Source: Apostichopus japonicus (lineage: Eukaryota; Echinodermata; Holothuroidea; Aspidochirotida; Stichopodidae). From it: a stretch of DNA of 60,000 nt. Shown one piece after another: positions 1 through 60,000 of this stretch (the stretch's first letter is position 1; every line of letters starts with the position of its first letter). The stretch is from assembly GCF_037975245.1 (NCBI RefSeq), contig NC_092579.1, forward strand, positions 30,343,666 through 30,403,665, read 5' to 3'. The notes under the pieces were generated by a model. It was not told the origin of the DNA, searched no databases, and worked only from the letters and a program-made list of their open reading frames with translations. The position numbers and the translations under genes were made by a program.

Positions 1-190
1 ATTGAATTTACCCCCTGGACAAGACAAGGATATGGTCATTTTTATTTCACTGGATTTAGACTCACTCGGTATTCACGTTTCCAGCAGGCATTTTCACACT
101 GTATATTCTTACATGATGTGATGAACAACAAGATAAACTATTATTCTCAACAATCTTGAGAAAGATGCAATTACATCCAGTAAAATCCAA

Positions 191-49005
<48,815 letters not shown>

Positions 49006-49035
<30 letters not shown>

Positions 49036-49107
49036 ACTGGTTCAGATCCCCAGCGAGATGTAACCGATGTGAGTCTTATTACACACTTCAGGCTGAATCA
49101 TTAAATG
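49006..49107 (-). CDS. ABCC1: exon 2: start codon and first 10 residues of TMD0
   Basis: The acceptor is a strong pyrimidine tract ending TTTACAG at 49108. The 5' UTR is 49036-49107. The ATG at 49035 is preceded by an in-frame TGA nine bases upstream, so this is the first possible start. It encodes MEGFCGSPFW, closely like the MxxxGFC start of MRP1 proteins, then the donor GTAAGC. Phase 0. Confidence 0.9.
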
Positions 49108-52100
49108 CTGTAAAGATATAAGAAATGACCAGAACTGATAGAGCTGTAGCCACAGTAAACTATAACAGGGGATGCATAATAAACACAACACAAGAAGAGA
49201 AAGATTTCCAGTAATATTATTATCGTAGAGATCCAACAGTATTAAAGTAAGTGTATCACAAAGAGGAAGCTGGAGTAACTCTGTGGAGAAAGCTTCCCTG
49301 CATCAACTTATACTCTCCAGCAAACAAAGCTTAAGATAAAACCCTGACCACACAAAACAGCCAACAAAAGAAGCACCAGTGGTAAAAGCTAAAGTAGTGA
49401 TTCTCCTCAGCTGAACCTGAACACTAAGACCAGATAAACAGGACGGACATACCCTATTGTGATGATAGTTTATGTCAGCTGAATGAAGATGACCAGAAGA
49501 AAATAAACAAGTGGTCTGAATCTAAATGATAAAACACACAATGTAACTCTCTGTGTAATATTTATTAAATAACATCATCAAACAATTTCCAATGCAGAAA
49601 CCAATATGCATTCATGAATAAACATCTCACTAGTTACTGTACTACATAAGGCTAGTTTTCTGTAATCATCAATATCACTTGGCACCATGACAGAGCCTTT
49701 CTGCGCTTTGTTCGACAATTTTACCAAACCTATCAAGTAACTTCTCAATTAAGACTACAAAAGCTGTTGATCAAGACTCATTAGATTCGATCCTTAAATG
49801 AAGGCTATAATCATCTATATACTGTAGAGTAATTAATCAACTTAATTGTATCCTATTCGTTGCCAGCCTGAACAAATTCATATAAGTATAAACAACATTA
49901 AACGAACTGAAATTTAAAACAAAAAGTTTTGACTTGTTATTGAACTTCATTAATTTAACTAAAAATCTTACTAGTCTAGCTAATGGGCCTTCGTTGTTAT
50001 TGAATCATTTTACTTTCAAGATATCATCGGAATCTTAATCAAAATTAATTCAAAACGCTGCTCTGAAGATAGCTTATAAGACAAAATATTACCAACAAAT
50101 TCAACAACATGAAAGTACTGTATCAAAATAATGAAATATACCCATGATGACCCACAGCCTTAGTTATGTGCTTCCATCACAACCAACACATCTTAATCAA
50201 TCTAGAGACACAAAGTTCAGGCTTAATTACAGTTCAACACTTTCACAGTCATTAATCATGAGTTTCCTTGGTTACATTTTGAGGATAATTAACAGAAAAT
50301 TCATTCAGAAATTTCAATGGTGACTCAATCAGTTAGAGTGTACTGAAGAATTTACAATTTAACTTACCTTGTTGAAATTTGTTTATCGATTACTGTACAT
50401 GTTTTCTAAGTCTAGTACTAACAAGAATATCTTGTAGCAGTTTAAAAGATATCACTATTGAATCAGTCTATCAGAAAAGCCTTCACAGGGATAAGTCACA
50501 ATAACACTTAAGTCAACATTCAGTGTTAGTGAGAGCTACAGTACTACTAACAGTAATGTATTTCAATGGTGTGAGTACCATCAACTTTTACTTAAGTCCT
50601 ATACCTTGCATTGATTGTACTGTGTGTACACTGTGCAGTACATGTCAATAAACTTACTACTAATTCAATATTGGTTTACACTAGTAGCCTGCTTCCTGCA
50701 GGATGTTGTTATCTCTTTGTTTATCAGATGTACACTGTATCACTAACACATAAACTGTAGGACAGGAACTCTTATTTTACCCACAGTAAAATCAAAACAA
50801 AAAAACAGCAATCTCTAAATATTGCAACTCATATTAACTCATATCAAGGCACTACTACAATAGCACTGTCATTGAGTACTACATACTTTAAGAGACTATA
50901 AGCTCTAGAAGCAACTTTAGTTTCACAATTCACACCATACAAGTTTACACACACACACTTTGCCAGTGCAGTGTCTAACATAAACTACAGTATTTATAGC
51001 AAAGCAACTATTTATAAAACAGTAGTACTGTCGTACCATGGATCCAGGTACTGTATAGCTATGTCTTGATCTAATCAGCAATAAATGCAGTGTTATTCAC
51101 CAACGGAACCTGAAGTTAAATACAGTACTTTGATTACTAAAACAAACAATTCATTCACGCACTGAAACTGGAATTGAAAGTAAGGTAAAAACATGAGATC
51201 TGTACAGTATCCAGTGCTATACAGACTTTTCATGGGTATCCATTAGTTGTTTACGTGTGTTGTGTGTGTGTACAAAGGATTACAGGAGGCCAAGGTTAGC
51301 AACAATTGTTGTTTACTACAGAAGCGTGGCCTGGCCATTTCTGAGTAGTTCATCATAAGTTTTAAGAAGATTCACAGTGTAATTCAGAATAGCACTGTAA
51401 ATCTAATTCTTCTGCTACAGCCATCCACTATATAGCAAAATGTCTGCAAAAATCATTTAAATTCACTAAAAGATACTGATGTATAACTTGCAACCAAAAT
51501 ACTGTACACAACAAAGAATAACAAAATTAAAGAATTGATTTAAACAGGTTGTTTACAGTGTTCTAAACAATATGAGGATATTTTTGCATAAGTCTAGTAC
51601 AGGCTGAAAAATTGGTTTTCAATACGACTGTACTTCATTTTTATTGTAATTTGTGGGAACCATTTTCTCTAACCTAATGAACACTGTATGAGTTACTCAG
51701 TTTCTTGAATATTAAGTTACAGTAAGAACCCATTAAGACCTGACCAATCTTCATAGCACGACTTAAATCTACTCTACATGCCATACTGTCTTCCATCAGT
51801 TACATACAGTAAGTGTTAGAATAGAGGCTGAATACCATCAACAAAGTATTGATGATCATTTTCAAAAACAAATCAGAATGAGAGTAAATTTATGATGGTG
51901 TCAGCTAGATGTTGTGTTGCTATAAACTTAGTTTTGTTACATTTTGATATCTTTAGAAAGATCCTACAAGAACCTTTCGAGAGACAGTGTGTCGATCTGC
52001 TAAATTTACTAAAAATTGACAAATTTGTCCAATGTCCAAATGTACAGAGCCAAGCAATCTACAAATTACATCAGCCACATTGATACTGTGCAGTCTTTAT

Positions 52101-54904
52101 AATAAATCACATTGGCAACCATGTTAGGCAGTTCCTCTACAGTGTTGAGTAACAACACATATGGTTGAGGATGGAGAGGGTGGTGCCACATGGCTTACAG
52201 CTTACACTTCTTCTTAGATCTATTCCCAGTTAAGCTCTGCACGGCTTTGTGATCTGCCATGGTTCTTTACAATGAACTTCACACACTAAACTCAAACAAT
52301 GAACTAAGATGTACTCAACAACCAGAAAGCCAACTGGTGGGCTTATTGTGATTCCTTGTCAATTGAGATTATAATCCCAAGCTTTTGTCATTGTTGATTA
52401 AATTGATCAGAAAGGTTCTTTCACTGACTGTGGACCTAACTACTAAACACACACATGTCACATACACACGCAAAAACCATCACATAGATTCCTTGAGCCT
52501 TCGGGCAAGGAATCAAAAACCATTCATGACCAGCCTTGGTAAATATCTCAATATATAACCCATCTTTCTGTGACATAGGGATACTGTATTTTCCAAAACA
52601 TGACACATCTAGAGGCCTAATAATCTTAACTTTAGCAATGAACTCAAGTTCCTGGACAACCCAATATCAACACAACTTTATTTGCTTGGTGCATGTCCAA
52701 TAAATGCATTTCATTTCTGTGTCACAAAGGAGTAAGCAATAGACCACAGTGACCCTGAACTGTACCCATAATTACCTTTGAACAAACATGAGCACAGTGG
52801 TGTGTACCGTGCACAAAATGGTGGCCAGGGGTGAGAGTGGGGGGTTGGGGGGAGGAGAAAGCAATTAAAGTATGGAAATGACCCCTTGATTACCTTACTG
52901 TATATTTAACCTAATAGATTCTTTTTTTAAAACCTCACATGCTCCAAGTGCTACTAAATATTATACTCATGAGCAAGTTGCAACTGTGGTTAACATGGAC
53001 ACGTACATTCTCTGGTAAATTATTGAAATAATGATGTTGAAAGATGCTTAAAAAAGTCTTCTGTGATTATCATCAATGCTCAATCCATATTTTCTGTTAA
53101 CAAGAGTTCACAAATTGAATGTTCTCAAATTTCACAAAAAAAATTATACAAATACATTGTGTAAAAGTAGGTTGGCCGAAACAGAATTTCATTTTTCATT
53201 TCATTTCATTTAATTCGTCTATACATAAGAACAACAGAACAAAGTGGTAAAGTATAAACAGGACACTAGAAAAACAATAGTAGTTTATCGAGCTAGCGAC
53301 CAAAAAATAACAAATAACACTGAAAGAAGGTAACAATTAAGGGTAGAGAAAAATAAACATGAGATAATCAATACTCAGTCAGCTACAGACAGTTTAATGA
53401 GCATGGTGAACACAAAGAGATAGATGTATTCGTAGACAAGGGATGGAGAGAAGAAAGAAAAAAAGAAACCAACAGGGGAAGAGGAGAGGTAGGAGATAAA
53501 CATGGAGGGACAAAGAGAGGATTAAGGGAAGGGGAGAGGGAATAAACTGGAGAAGGACAAAGACAGAAAGGTGTGGAGAAAAAACACTGGAAGAGAGCTA
53601 AGAGAAGAGTAGTGAATGGGGGGGGGGAGGTGGGGAACAAGAGGAGGAGGGGAACAGAAGAAAAGTTAGTTACAAATACATTGGAAAGATATGCCAACAA
53701 ACAGACAGACAAACATACGGAATGTTAATGTCAACAAAATAATTTGTAACATTAGGCAGGGACAAAACTAAATGTTCAAAATATGGTGTGTTATAGATGT
53801 TGTAGTATTTACATTGTTAGACTATAGAGAAACATTACTGAGTACGAAGTAGTGAGTGATAGAGAAAGTATGCATCCATAGAGTTTCAGGTAAACCTTAG
53901 AAGTTAATGCTGAACTCAGCACAAACGAGACTAGCAGTATGATCATATAAGTTGTTAAGTGAATAAACTGCTTTCAAAATTTCCTGGTCTTTGAAGAATA
54001 TTTTCATAAGTGACACAAAACACAGAGATACTTTGAACAAGTTGCAATGCAAAACCTACATCAGGATCTGCAACATCAGCCATCCGATCTTTTCATTTTT
54101 ATCTTTTATTTCAGTTGACTAACCTTAAGTTAGCACAAATGAACAAATGGTAGGTGTAGAAAATGCCTTACATTGATCTTCCACCTCAATTGCAGTAGGC
54201 TAGTAATGATTCAAAATGCAGTAAGCATTAACAAACATTAACATAATTTCAACCTAGGCTAGGCTCTGAAATAGAAACTAGTAGTAATATAGCTTAATGA
54301 AAATGGGGGCCTACAGCTTTAAAAAGCACCATTCATCTCAGAATGTTAAGATAAATACAATCAAAAGGCTTGCTAAGCTTGGCTGTGACAGATCAATACT
54401 ACAGTAAAAGCTACCGTTCGACAAAAGTGCTGTATCATACCTGCTTTGTGCCACTAGTTTACAAATACAAGGATTAGCCTAGCTGCTTATCGGTATGGTT
54501 ATTACGTAATAGGAAACCGCACAGGATTAAAGAGTCAGCCACATATGCGGTCACATCTCATGACGTTTACACAAGCAGTCCAAATACATGATTATGAAAT
54601 TATATGAATGTATTCTTCAGCTAATCATGCAGGCTATTGATATTGTTGAGCGATTTCTTACATTTGACATTAACGACCTCACATCCCAAGATTAGAACTG
54701 ATGATAGTGACGTACAGTAGCCCTCCCAATCATCGGCAACTTTTACTTTTAATTTGGCCTAAATTAGTACCTTTACTTTTACTCTTCCTTAGCCTAGGCC
54801 TAAGTTGAGTTGACACAAAGGCCTCGGTAATATAACCTTAAGTCCACGAAAGATTGATAAAATGAAATAGATAACAATGGAATCACTTATTAATTTGAAA
54901 TTAC
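49108..54904. other. long first intron
   Basis: About 5.8 kb AT-rich intron without coding signals. A GA-rich purine tract covers about 53430-53660. A run of TTTCATTTCATTTCATTT at about 53189-53210, followed by AATTCGTCTATACATAAGAA, resembles the tail of a retroposon, unclassified. Confidence 0.5.
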
Positions 54905-54990
54905 CTGTGTTAGCTCTGCTGAGCGGGAGGTATTGCCAGTGGTAGCATCGGTTTCACTGTGTATTGTGTAATCGTGTAAGTGTACACAAA
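54905..54990 (-). other. ABCC1: putative noncoding exon 1 (5' UTR)
   Basis: The minus strand reads CACAG|GTAATT at 54905/54904, a plausible donor. It lies 5.8 kb upstream of a good acceptor (49108) in front of the start-codon exon, whose 5' UTR has no promoter-like features. The stretch is more GC-rich than its surroundings. It holds at least one short upstream ORF (ATG near 54952, 12 codons, stop overlapping the exon end) that would damp translation if transcribed. The 5' end is a guess; no transcript evidence is available. Confidence 0.4.
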
Positions 54991-55080
54991 TTACAGACCG
55001 GTGGGTGATGGCATTATATTCACGTGCAGTACGTGTGATCAAGCGCCCTTACTTGGTCAACTCAAAATAATTTTCTATAT
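54991..55080 (-). promoter_or_regulatory. candidate promoter region with palindromic E-box
   Basis: Immediately upstream of putative exon 1 is a palindromic CACGTG at 55021-55026, followed on the plus strand by a second ACGTG (55031-55035). An AT-rich TATA-like patch (ATATAA on the minus strand, about 55014-55019) lies next to it. These are bHLH-type and RCGTG-core motifs; occupancy and TSS are inferred only. Confidence 0.3.
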
Positions 55081-55131
55081 AGCACCCTCTAATTTTACAT
55101 CTGGTCGCATTGGGTCCCTTCCATAAAAATT

Positions 55132-55270
55132 GATAAGGAATTTCTACATACCTTTTTTTCAGTATTTAATAATAACAATACTTAAAATTTATAAGGCGCT
55201 AATTATTAGCAAGAGTTGTCAAAAGCGCCATAAGAATTACATAAAAAACAAAGCAAACCCAAAACAACTC
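55132..55270. repeat. possible retroposon fragment (AATAATAACAATACTT...GCGC type)
   Basis: TAATAATAACAATACTTAAA followed by TTTATAAGGCGC and a second GCGCC 40 bases on is a pattern common in dispersed invertebrate retroposons. Class unknown. Confidence 0.3.
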
Positions 55271-55610
55271 AGCAAAAATACTCCGTTCAAGAGGTACGTT
55301 TCAACTCAGCCATTTATTTTCATTTATTTTGTTTTATCACAGCATCAGTATGACATAACAACATAGAAGGAGATAGGAAACAAACTCGTGAAAGGAAGTG
55401 TACTAAAAAAAACTAAAGGGCTTGTCGGGTAGTGACATTCCCTGAAAAAATACAGAAATTTACAATTAGAAAAGAGAACAAAAAATCAAACAGAACCACC
55501 CCTTCCCCTTCCCCTCCCCTACCCCTCCCCTACCCCTCCCATCCCCAGCATAGGCGTACGGGACCATTTCAGTTTGGGGGGGCAGAACTTTTTGTGCCCG
55601 AAAGTTCCCG

Positions 55611-55665
55611 TGACACTATCTAAGCGGAGCGCCACCATCGGTTGGCGCGTAGCGTACAAGAAAAA
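55611..55665. other. shared hairpin module, copy in element A
   Basis: TGACACTATCTAAGCGGA, stem GCGCCA/TGGCGC around CCATCGGT, then GTAGCGTACAAGAAAA. Related copies: 56526-56575 (B), 57864-57910 (C), 58541-58595 (D, stem GCGCGACC/GGTCGCGC). Confidence 0.85.
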
Positions 55666-56107
55666 TTTTGGCACACAATGCCTCTCAGATTGCCGGAAAC
55701 GGCACTTCTGAGGCCTTGCAAGTTGCATCTAAACATTCTTTATTTTATAATCTCAAGTTTTAGAAATTTACACTTCCCCAAAAATTTGGTAAATAAGAAG
55801 AAGAAAAAATGGTAACATCACTTTGAAGGGGAAAAATGGGACAGTATATTTTTTAAGCTCCTATTTAGTTACCTTATTTATTATTTTAACACAGTACTCA
55901 GCTACCTCCAGAAAAACATACATTGTTCAACGACACGTAGGCGGGATAATGTCGCTGTGTCGGGTGAGACTGCAATTTGTCTCACAAAAAAGTATAAAAT
56001 ATAAGAAAGAATATGATAAACCTATACTTCTAGGCTTGTAGGCACCCCCCACCATCCATGAAAAAGAAAATGTTTCTTATATACACTCATGTCGGGGATG
56101 TCCAGGT

Positions 56108-56758
56108 CAAGGGCGGCGGAAGCACTTTTAATCTGGGGAGGGGGGGGCACCGACATCAAAGGGCACTTTGCAGAAATTCGATTGGAATGATACAGCCTTA
56201 CATTTAGTACCCTTTATAACTCTTATTGTAATATCTTATTTGTGTATACACATCACTCCATCAACGCCCCCCCCCCCCCCAAAGGAAAATATGCATACTA
56301 GCACTGCAATATCCAATGCGCAAATTGTGAAACAAGGAACAAGTTTTCTTTTGAGACAAAATGAGGTGAAATCATGCTAGTTGCTAATGTAGGAATCTTC
56401 CGAATTAGAGTTTTTTCTTGTTAATATCTTAACAAATTTTTTCCATTCGAAATAGCTTTGAGTTTGACCCACAGAAATTCATTAAAAGTCACGGTCTTAG
56501 CCATTATTTGCAAAGTTGTTTGCACGACTATCTGAGCGGAGCGCCACCATCGGTTGGCGCGGAGCGTACTAGAAAATTTTTGGTTTTACAAACCCCTCAG
56601 ATGGTCGGAAGTGGCCCTTCCCGAGTGTTCATTCTGGTTCCCTGGCCTCTTGCTAACTTGAGGCACCTCAATTTTTATGTAGAAAAAAGGCACATTTTTA
56701 ACCTGAGGAAAAGTGGGGGGCACGTGCCCTCTGTGACCCCCCGGTTCCGCCGCCCTTG
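56108..56758. mobile_element. hAT-like nonautonomous transposon B nested in A, 8-bp target duplication
   Basis: Termini CAAGGGCGGCGGAA and TTCCGCCGCCCTTG are flanked by identical GTCCAGGT (56100-56107 and 56759-56766). 651 bp. It interrupts element A, so it inserted later. It carries its own copy of the hairpin module at about 56526-56575. Confidence 0.9.
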
Positions 56759-56960
56759 GTCCAGGTATACAATTGACTAGTTAGAAAAAAAAATTGATCG
56801 TGCAAAAAGCGTGGTAGCCCAGATGAACTGCGCTTACGGTGGTATTACACGGAAATATTCGGGCATCATGATGCTAAATAAAGAAAATCATGGAATTGTC
56901 GGGCAAAAATTTGAAAAAGATTCGGGCAAGCTACTGCATATTTATATATATATATATATA

Positions 56961-57115
56961 TTTCCAGAGGACAAGAAATTCGGGCAAAAGTCCTGAAAAA
57001 TTCGGGCAGCCTAAGAGGAGAAAAAGAAAAGAAAAATATATATATAGTTTTTTTTCCCCTCTTAGGCTGCCCGAATTTTTCAGGACTTTTGCCAGAATTT
57101 CTTGTCCTCTGGAAA
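56961..57115. repeat. long foldback: ~60-bp arms, ~36-bp spacer, in element A
   Basis: The left arm TTTCCAGAGGACAAGAAATT...CAGCCTAAGAGG is almost exactly the reverse complement of 57057-57115. The AT-rich spacer contains TATATATATA. It would make a near-perfect RNA hairpin. Confidence 0.9.
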
Positions 57116-57189
57116 TTTGGGGGGGGGGGCAGTTTGCCCCCCCCTGCCCCCCCCCCGCCTCGTACGCCTATGATCCCCAGTTAGAATAA

Positions 57190-57606
57190 GTATGAATAAG
57201 CAAGCCATGAACAGTAATTTATCGGGTATGCATGTTAGATAATAAGGAAGGGAATTCCATGACTTTGGACCAGAGATACAAAAGCACGCTTACTATACGT
57301 AAGACCAACAGTTTGAGGAACAAGTATAATAACAAAATTAGATTGACTTGAAATGGAAAGATATTTTTCATGAGGAGCCGATTCAGACAAGTACAAAAGT
57401 AATTATTTTGCTTCGATTGCGGGGTAACCAGTGCAGCAACGATCTAAGAAGGCGAGTTGCAGGGGGGGGGGGGGGTAACGCGTAGGCGCATTTTGATTGC
57501 TCGAACAGCAGTTTAGCAACCCAGTTTGAACTTTTTGCAGACGATTTGTGTAGGTTTTTGGAAGACCAATGAAAATGGAGTTACAGAAGTCGAGACGAGA
57601 TGTCAC
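57190..57606 (-). pseudogene. LINE reverse-transcriptase C-terminal remnant
   Basis: The minus strand encodes MTSRLDFCNSIFIGLPKTYT followed by NRLQKVQTGLLN, matching the (T)SRLDYCNSLLYGLP...LQRVQN motif at the end of many jockey/CR1/L2-type LINE polymerases. Downstream pieces resemble the LHWLP and AF/PKLWNSLP segments in shifted frames, so it is decayed. A 15-base C-run (sense) interrupts it. Confidence 0.75.
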
Positions 57607-57815
57607 AAAGGCATGAATAAACGTTCAAGAGACATATATATTTCTGAGTTGAACACAACATGATTGAACGATATTTGTATCAAGGGTGCCTGCTTAATAA
57701 ATAGAAACTTATTTTGGTGTTATACCTGCATACCTATGTACTTCACTCCACAAGGTCTACTCGGGGAATGGTTTCGTGGTTGTAAAAATATATTTTCAAG
57801 TGCAACATGTGATGT

Positions 57816-59391
57816 CAGGGGCGTATCCAGGATTGTCTAACCCGGGGGGCGCGAATTACTACCGGTATCTAAGCGGAGCGCCATCGGTTGGCGCGCGGCG
57901 TACAAGAAAATTTCTGGTTTTGACACCCCCAGATCACCGGAAATGGCACCGTCTCGGGCTTGAAACTGACCAACCAGATGGTCACTTTTGCTTGAGAACC
58001 AAGTATTTCCAAATAGTTTTTTTTTCATCTATAACCTTTTTGAAAATTGTCACCAGTCACACATCATGTACGACCTCATCACATCTCCTGTGGATCATTG
58101 CTTTCCTAGATGATTCTACGTAACGGCTCACCATAGCCGTCAGTCCCACTTTTCAAGGTTTTAAGCCCATTATTTGTTCAGAATTTGAAAATTCACATTT
58201 CTCGTGAGTAAACTTCAACACATACCCATAATGTTGCACAAAATTTCATCTATGGACAACCGATATAGAAAAACCTCCTTCAACCCCTAACAGATCGGTC
58301 AAATTTGCACGAGTAGAGGGAAGTATGATAGAGATGTTGGTCATAGAATTTTCGACAATTCAGACACGGTTAATTTATTGGTTTTCAAATTAAAACCTCT
58401 TACAACGGCTACTATAAAACTTCGTTGAAGGAAATAAAAATTACCAGCTATTTTCGAAATCGAACACTGCACACATCGACAGTGTTTGGAATATGGGCGC
58501 AGATCAGTCTTGGATAATGGTGGGGACGCGTGTCTGTTCTCTGACACTATCTAAGCGGAGCGCGACCACGGGGTCGCGCGTAGCGTACGATATTTTTATT
58601 GGCAAATATAACGTCCCAGATCGCCGGAAATAACACTTCCCAGACCTAATGATGCTCCCAAACCTCCTTAAGTTTTTGATTTCATGGCTTAGAAATTCAG
58701 ATTGGGGAAATACATGGACGTGTGCAGAAAAAAATCAGGGGACAAATCATCCAAGTAGACTTTTGTATACGATGGGTCCCGCTGTCCCCACCAGGATCTG
58801 CGCCCATGGTTTGGAGGCTGTTCATCCTGGAACGCCATTTTCATGCTCACTGATATGATGTGATATCTGCTGTTTGCTTTACAAATTCGAATAGTTGAAA
58901 TGAGACTGAAATAAATAACTTTGATCTGTTTATTGTGCAATGCCCCACATTCTTTTCATTTCATACACGCACAGTTTCAAGTTCAGTACACACTGAAGGC
59001 TTCGATTCTCTATCTGCCTTCAAATTAGGGAAGATCTTGGGACTTCATCCCTAGATATCAATGGATATTGCTAGATATCCATACAGTACAGTGTCCTTCG
59101 GATTTCTTGGGATTTTTTGCGGCATTATTTTGGGAAATTGCAAATTGGGAGTGGTCGCACCCCGTTTAGGTCAGTGCACGACCTCTAGAAGTCTCTTGTT
59201 TCTTGCCGTTATTTCTACTCCCTCCTTTTCTCCTTTTTCTCTCTTTCTCTCTTTCCTTTCTTCTTTTCCCTTCCTTCCTCCCCTTCTTTCCCCTCTTTTT
59301 TCCCTGTTTTCTTCTCTCTTTTTTTTCTCTCCGCTTTTTCTTCCCAGGGGGGGGGGGGCGCCCCAACGCCCCCGCCCTGGATACGCGCCTG
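57816..59391. mobile_element. TIR transposon C, nonautonomous, possible 5-bp target duplication
   Basis: The left end CAGGGGCGTATCCAGG and right end (reverse complement CAGGCGCGTATCCAGG) differ by one base. GATGT flanks both sides (57811-57815 and 59392-59396). 1576 bp including nested element D. The right part is a long pyrimidine tract that makes spurious frames. Superfamily uncertain; the termini are hAT-like. Confidence 0.75.
58492..58808. mobile_element. hAT-like MITE D nested in C
   Basis: The ends TATGGGCGCAGATC and (reverse complement) CATGGGCGCAGATC differ at one base. Flanks GTTTGGAA (58484-58491) and GTTTGGAG (58809-58816) differ at one base, as expected for an old 8-bp target duplication. 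317 bp. It contains the variant hairpin module at 58541-58595. Confidence 0.8.
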
Positions 59392-59396
59392 GATGT

Positions 59397-60000
59397 GGTA
59401 GAAATATCATAGTCAAATATAGTCAGAGGGTGAAAGGGATACGAGTGGGAAGGGGACAAAAGAGAGAAGCTTCCCCTCATTTTTCAAAGTTGGGGCAAAA
59501 GTATATAGTTTCCGCCATCATTTATGTTTTCAATTCGGAATGCATTCTATATACATCTCTAGATCACTTAGCTGGGTGCTTTACATTAACAAAATGAGTG
59601 TCTGAGGCAATTCATTTCAATTAATGTATGCATTAGTCGGTCACATTGTGGCTTCCTCTAAATTTCCACAAGGGTTGCTGCATTGCTTAATTTCTATGAT
59701 GAAGATGAGTTTATGAAAATGCAAAACATTTTCACCTTCAAAACAATGAAGAAAAAAACACAACAAAGAGAACAATCAGATCCTAGTAGCACTATGATAT
59801 CACATATTTACAAAATGACAGCTCCCAGACACGACCTTTAAATAAGGATGTATCCCAAACGGAACAAGACTTTTCTTAGCTGTGTTGACGAGTTGTTCTT
59901 CACAAAGTTATCTGTCATATAAGCTGAAGGTTATATGGTTGGGTTTATTGTGTCCCTTTAAACTTTGTGAATATATCTTAAATTTCAAAAAGACATGCAC
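59397..60000. other. right-edge sequence, nothing recognised
   Basis: AT-rich, no repeat with a copy elsewhere in the window and no convincing coding frame. Confidence 0.5.

Larger units (their letters stand above)
55549..57172. mobile_element. hAT-like nonautonomous transposon A with 8-bp target duplication
   Basis: Terminal inverted repeats CATAGGCGTACG at 55549 and CGTACGCCTATG ending 57172 are flanked by identical ATCCCCAG (55541-55548 and 57173-57180). 1624 bp including nested element B. G-rich subterminal runs are present at both ends. No transposase frame seen. The 8-bp duplication fits hAT. Confidence 0.9.

Noticed and set aside
53383-53712. 109-codon minus-strand frame rich in Leu, Ser and Pro
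   Set aside because: Translation of a GA-rich purine tract in intron 1.
59061-59597. 178-codon plus-strand frame and opposing Lys/Arg/Glu-rich frames
   Set aside because: Low-complexity pyrimidine tract plus the end of transposon C; no recognisable domain.

Overview
The window is eukaryotic, intron-rich and AT-rich, and packed with minisatellites. It looks like an invertebrate animal genome. A marine deuterostome such as an echinoderm is my guess from the repeat style; nothing in the sequence proves it. About 54 kb is occupied by one minus-strand gene, an ABCC1/MRP1-like long multidrug-resistance-associated ABC transporter. I reconstructed it exon by exon from conserved protein motifs, GT/AG borders and phase. 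The coding part runs from an ATG at 49035 leftward to the donor at 375, where NBD2 is cut by the window edge just after its Walker A and Q-loop. One path through the exons gives 4104 coding bases (1368 codons, in frame throughout). The last ~160 residues expected for the family lie off the left edge. A probable noncoding first exon ends at 54905.

In gene order: TMD0 (exons 2-7, 49.1-42.2 kb), L0 linker and TMD1 (exons 8-13, 40.5-30.4 kb), NBD1 (exons 14-19, 29.7-24.8 kb), linker (exons 19-21), TMD2 (exons 22-26, 22.5-2.7 kb) and the start of NBD2 (exons 27-28, 1.4-0.4 kb).

The main result is two clusters of duplicated, mutually exclusive exons. Exon 10 (TM7 region) exists in two versions of exactly 178 bp. 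Exon 23 (TM13-TM15 and their cytoplasmic loop) exists in four versions of exactly 311 bp. Neither length is a multiple of three, so using none or two versions shifts the frame, while using one of each is always in frame. That predicts 2 x 4 = 8 transporter isoforms from one locus, differing in membrane helices and keeping the NBD-coupling loop. None of the four exon 23 donors has G at +5, unlike most other donors of the gene, which fits regulated splicing.

The introns carry more than a dozen tandem arrays. Two of them (at exons 4 and 28) contain copies of the neighbouring splice donor. A 254-bp GGGA (sense strand) array and a deletion-derivative LTR retrotransposon sit around the exon 10 pair, and a 23-bp x ~37 array lies between exons 23a and 23b.

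Right of the gene (55-60 kb) is a transposon graveyard. It has four nested hAT-like elements with recognisable terminal inverted repeats and target duplications, all sharing one internal hairpin module with a compensatory base change, plus a LINE reverse-transcriptase remnant. I see no second cellular gene, no tRNA or rRNA, and no CRISPR.
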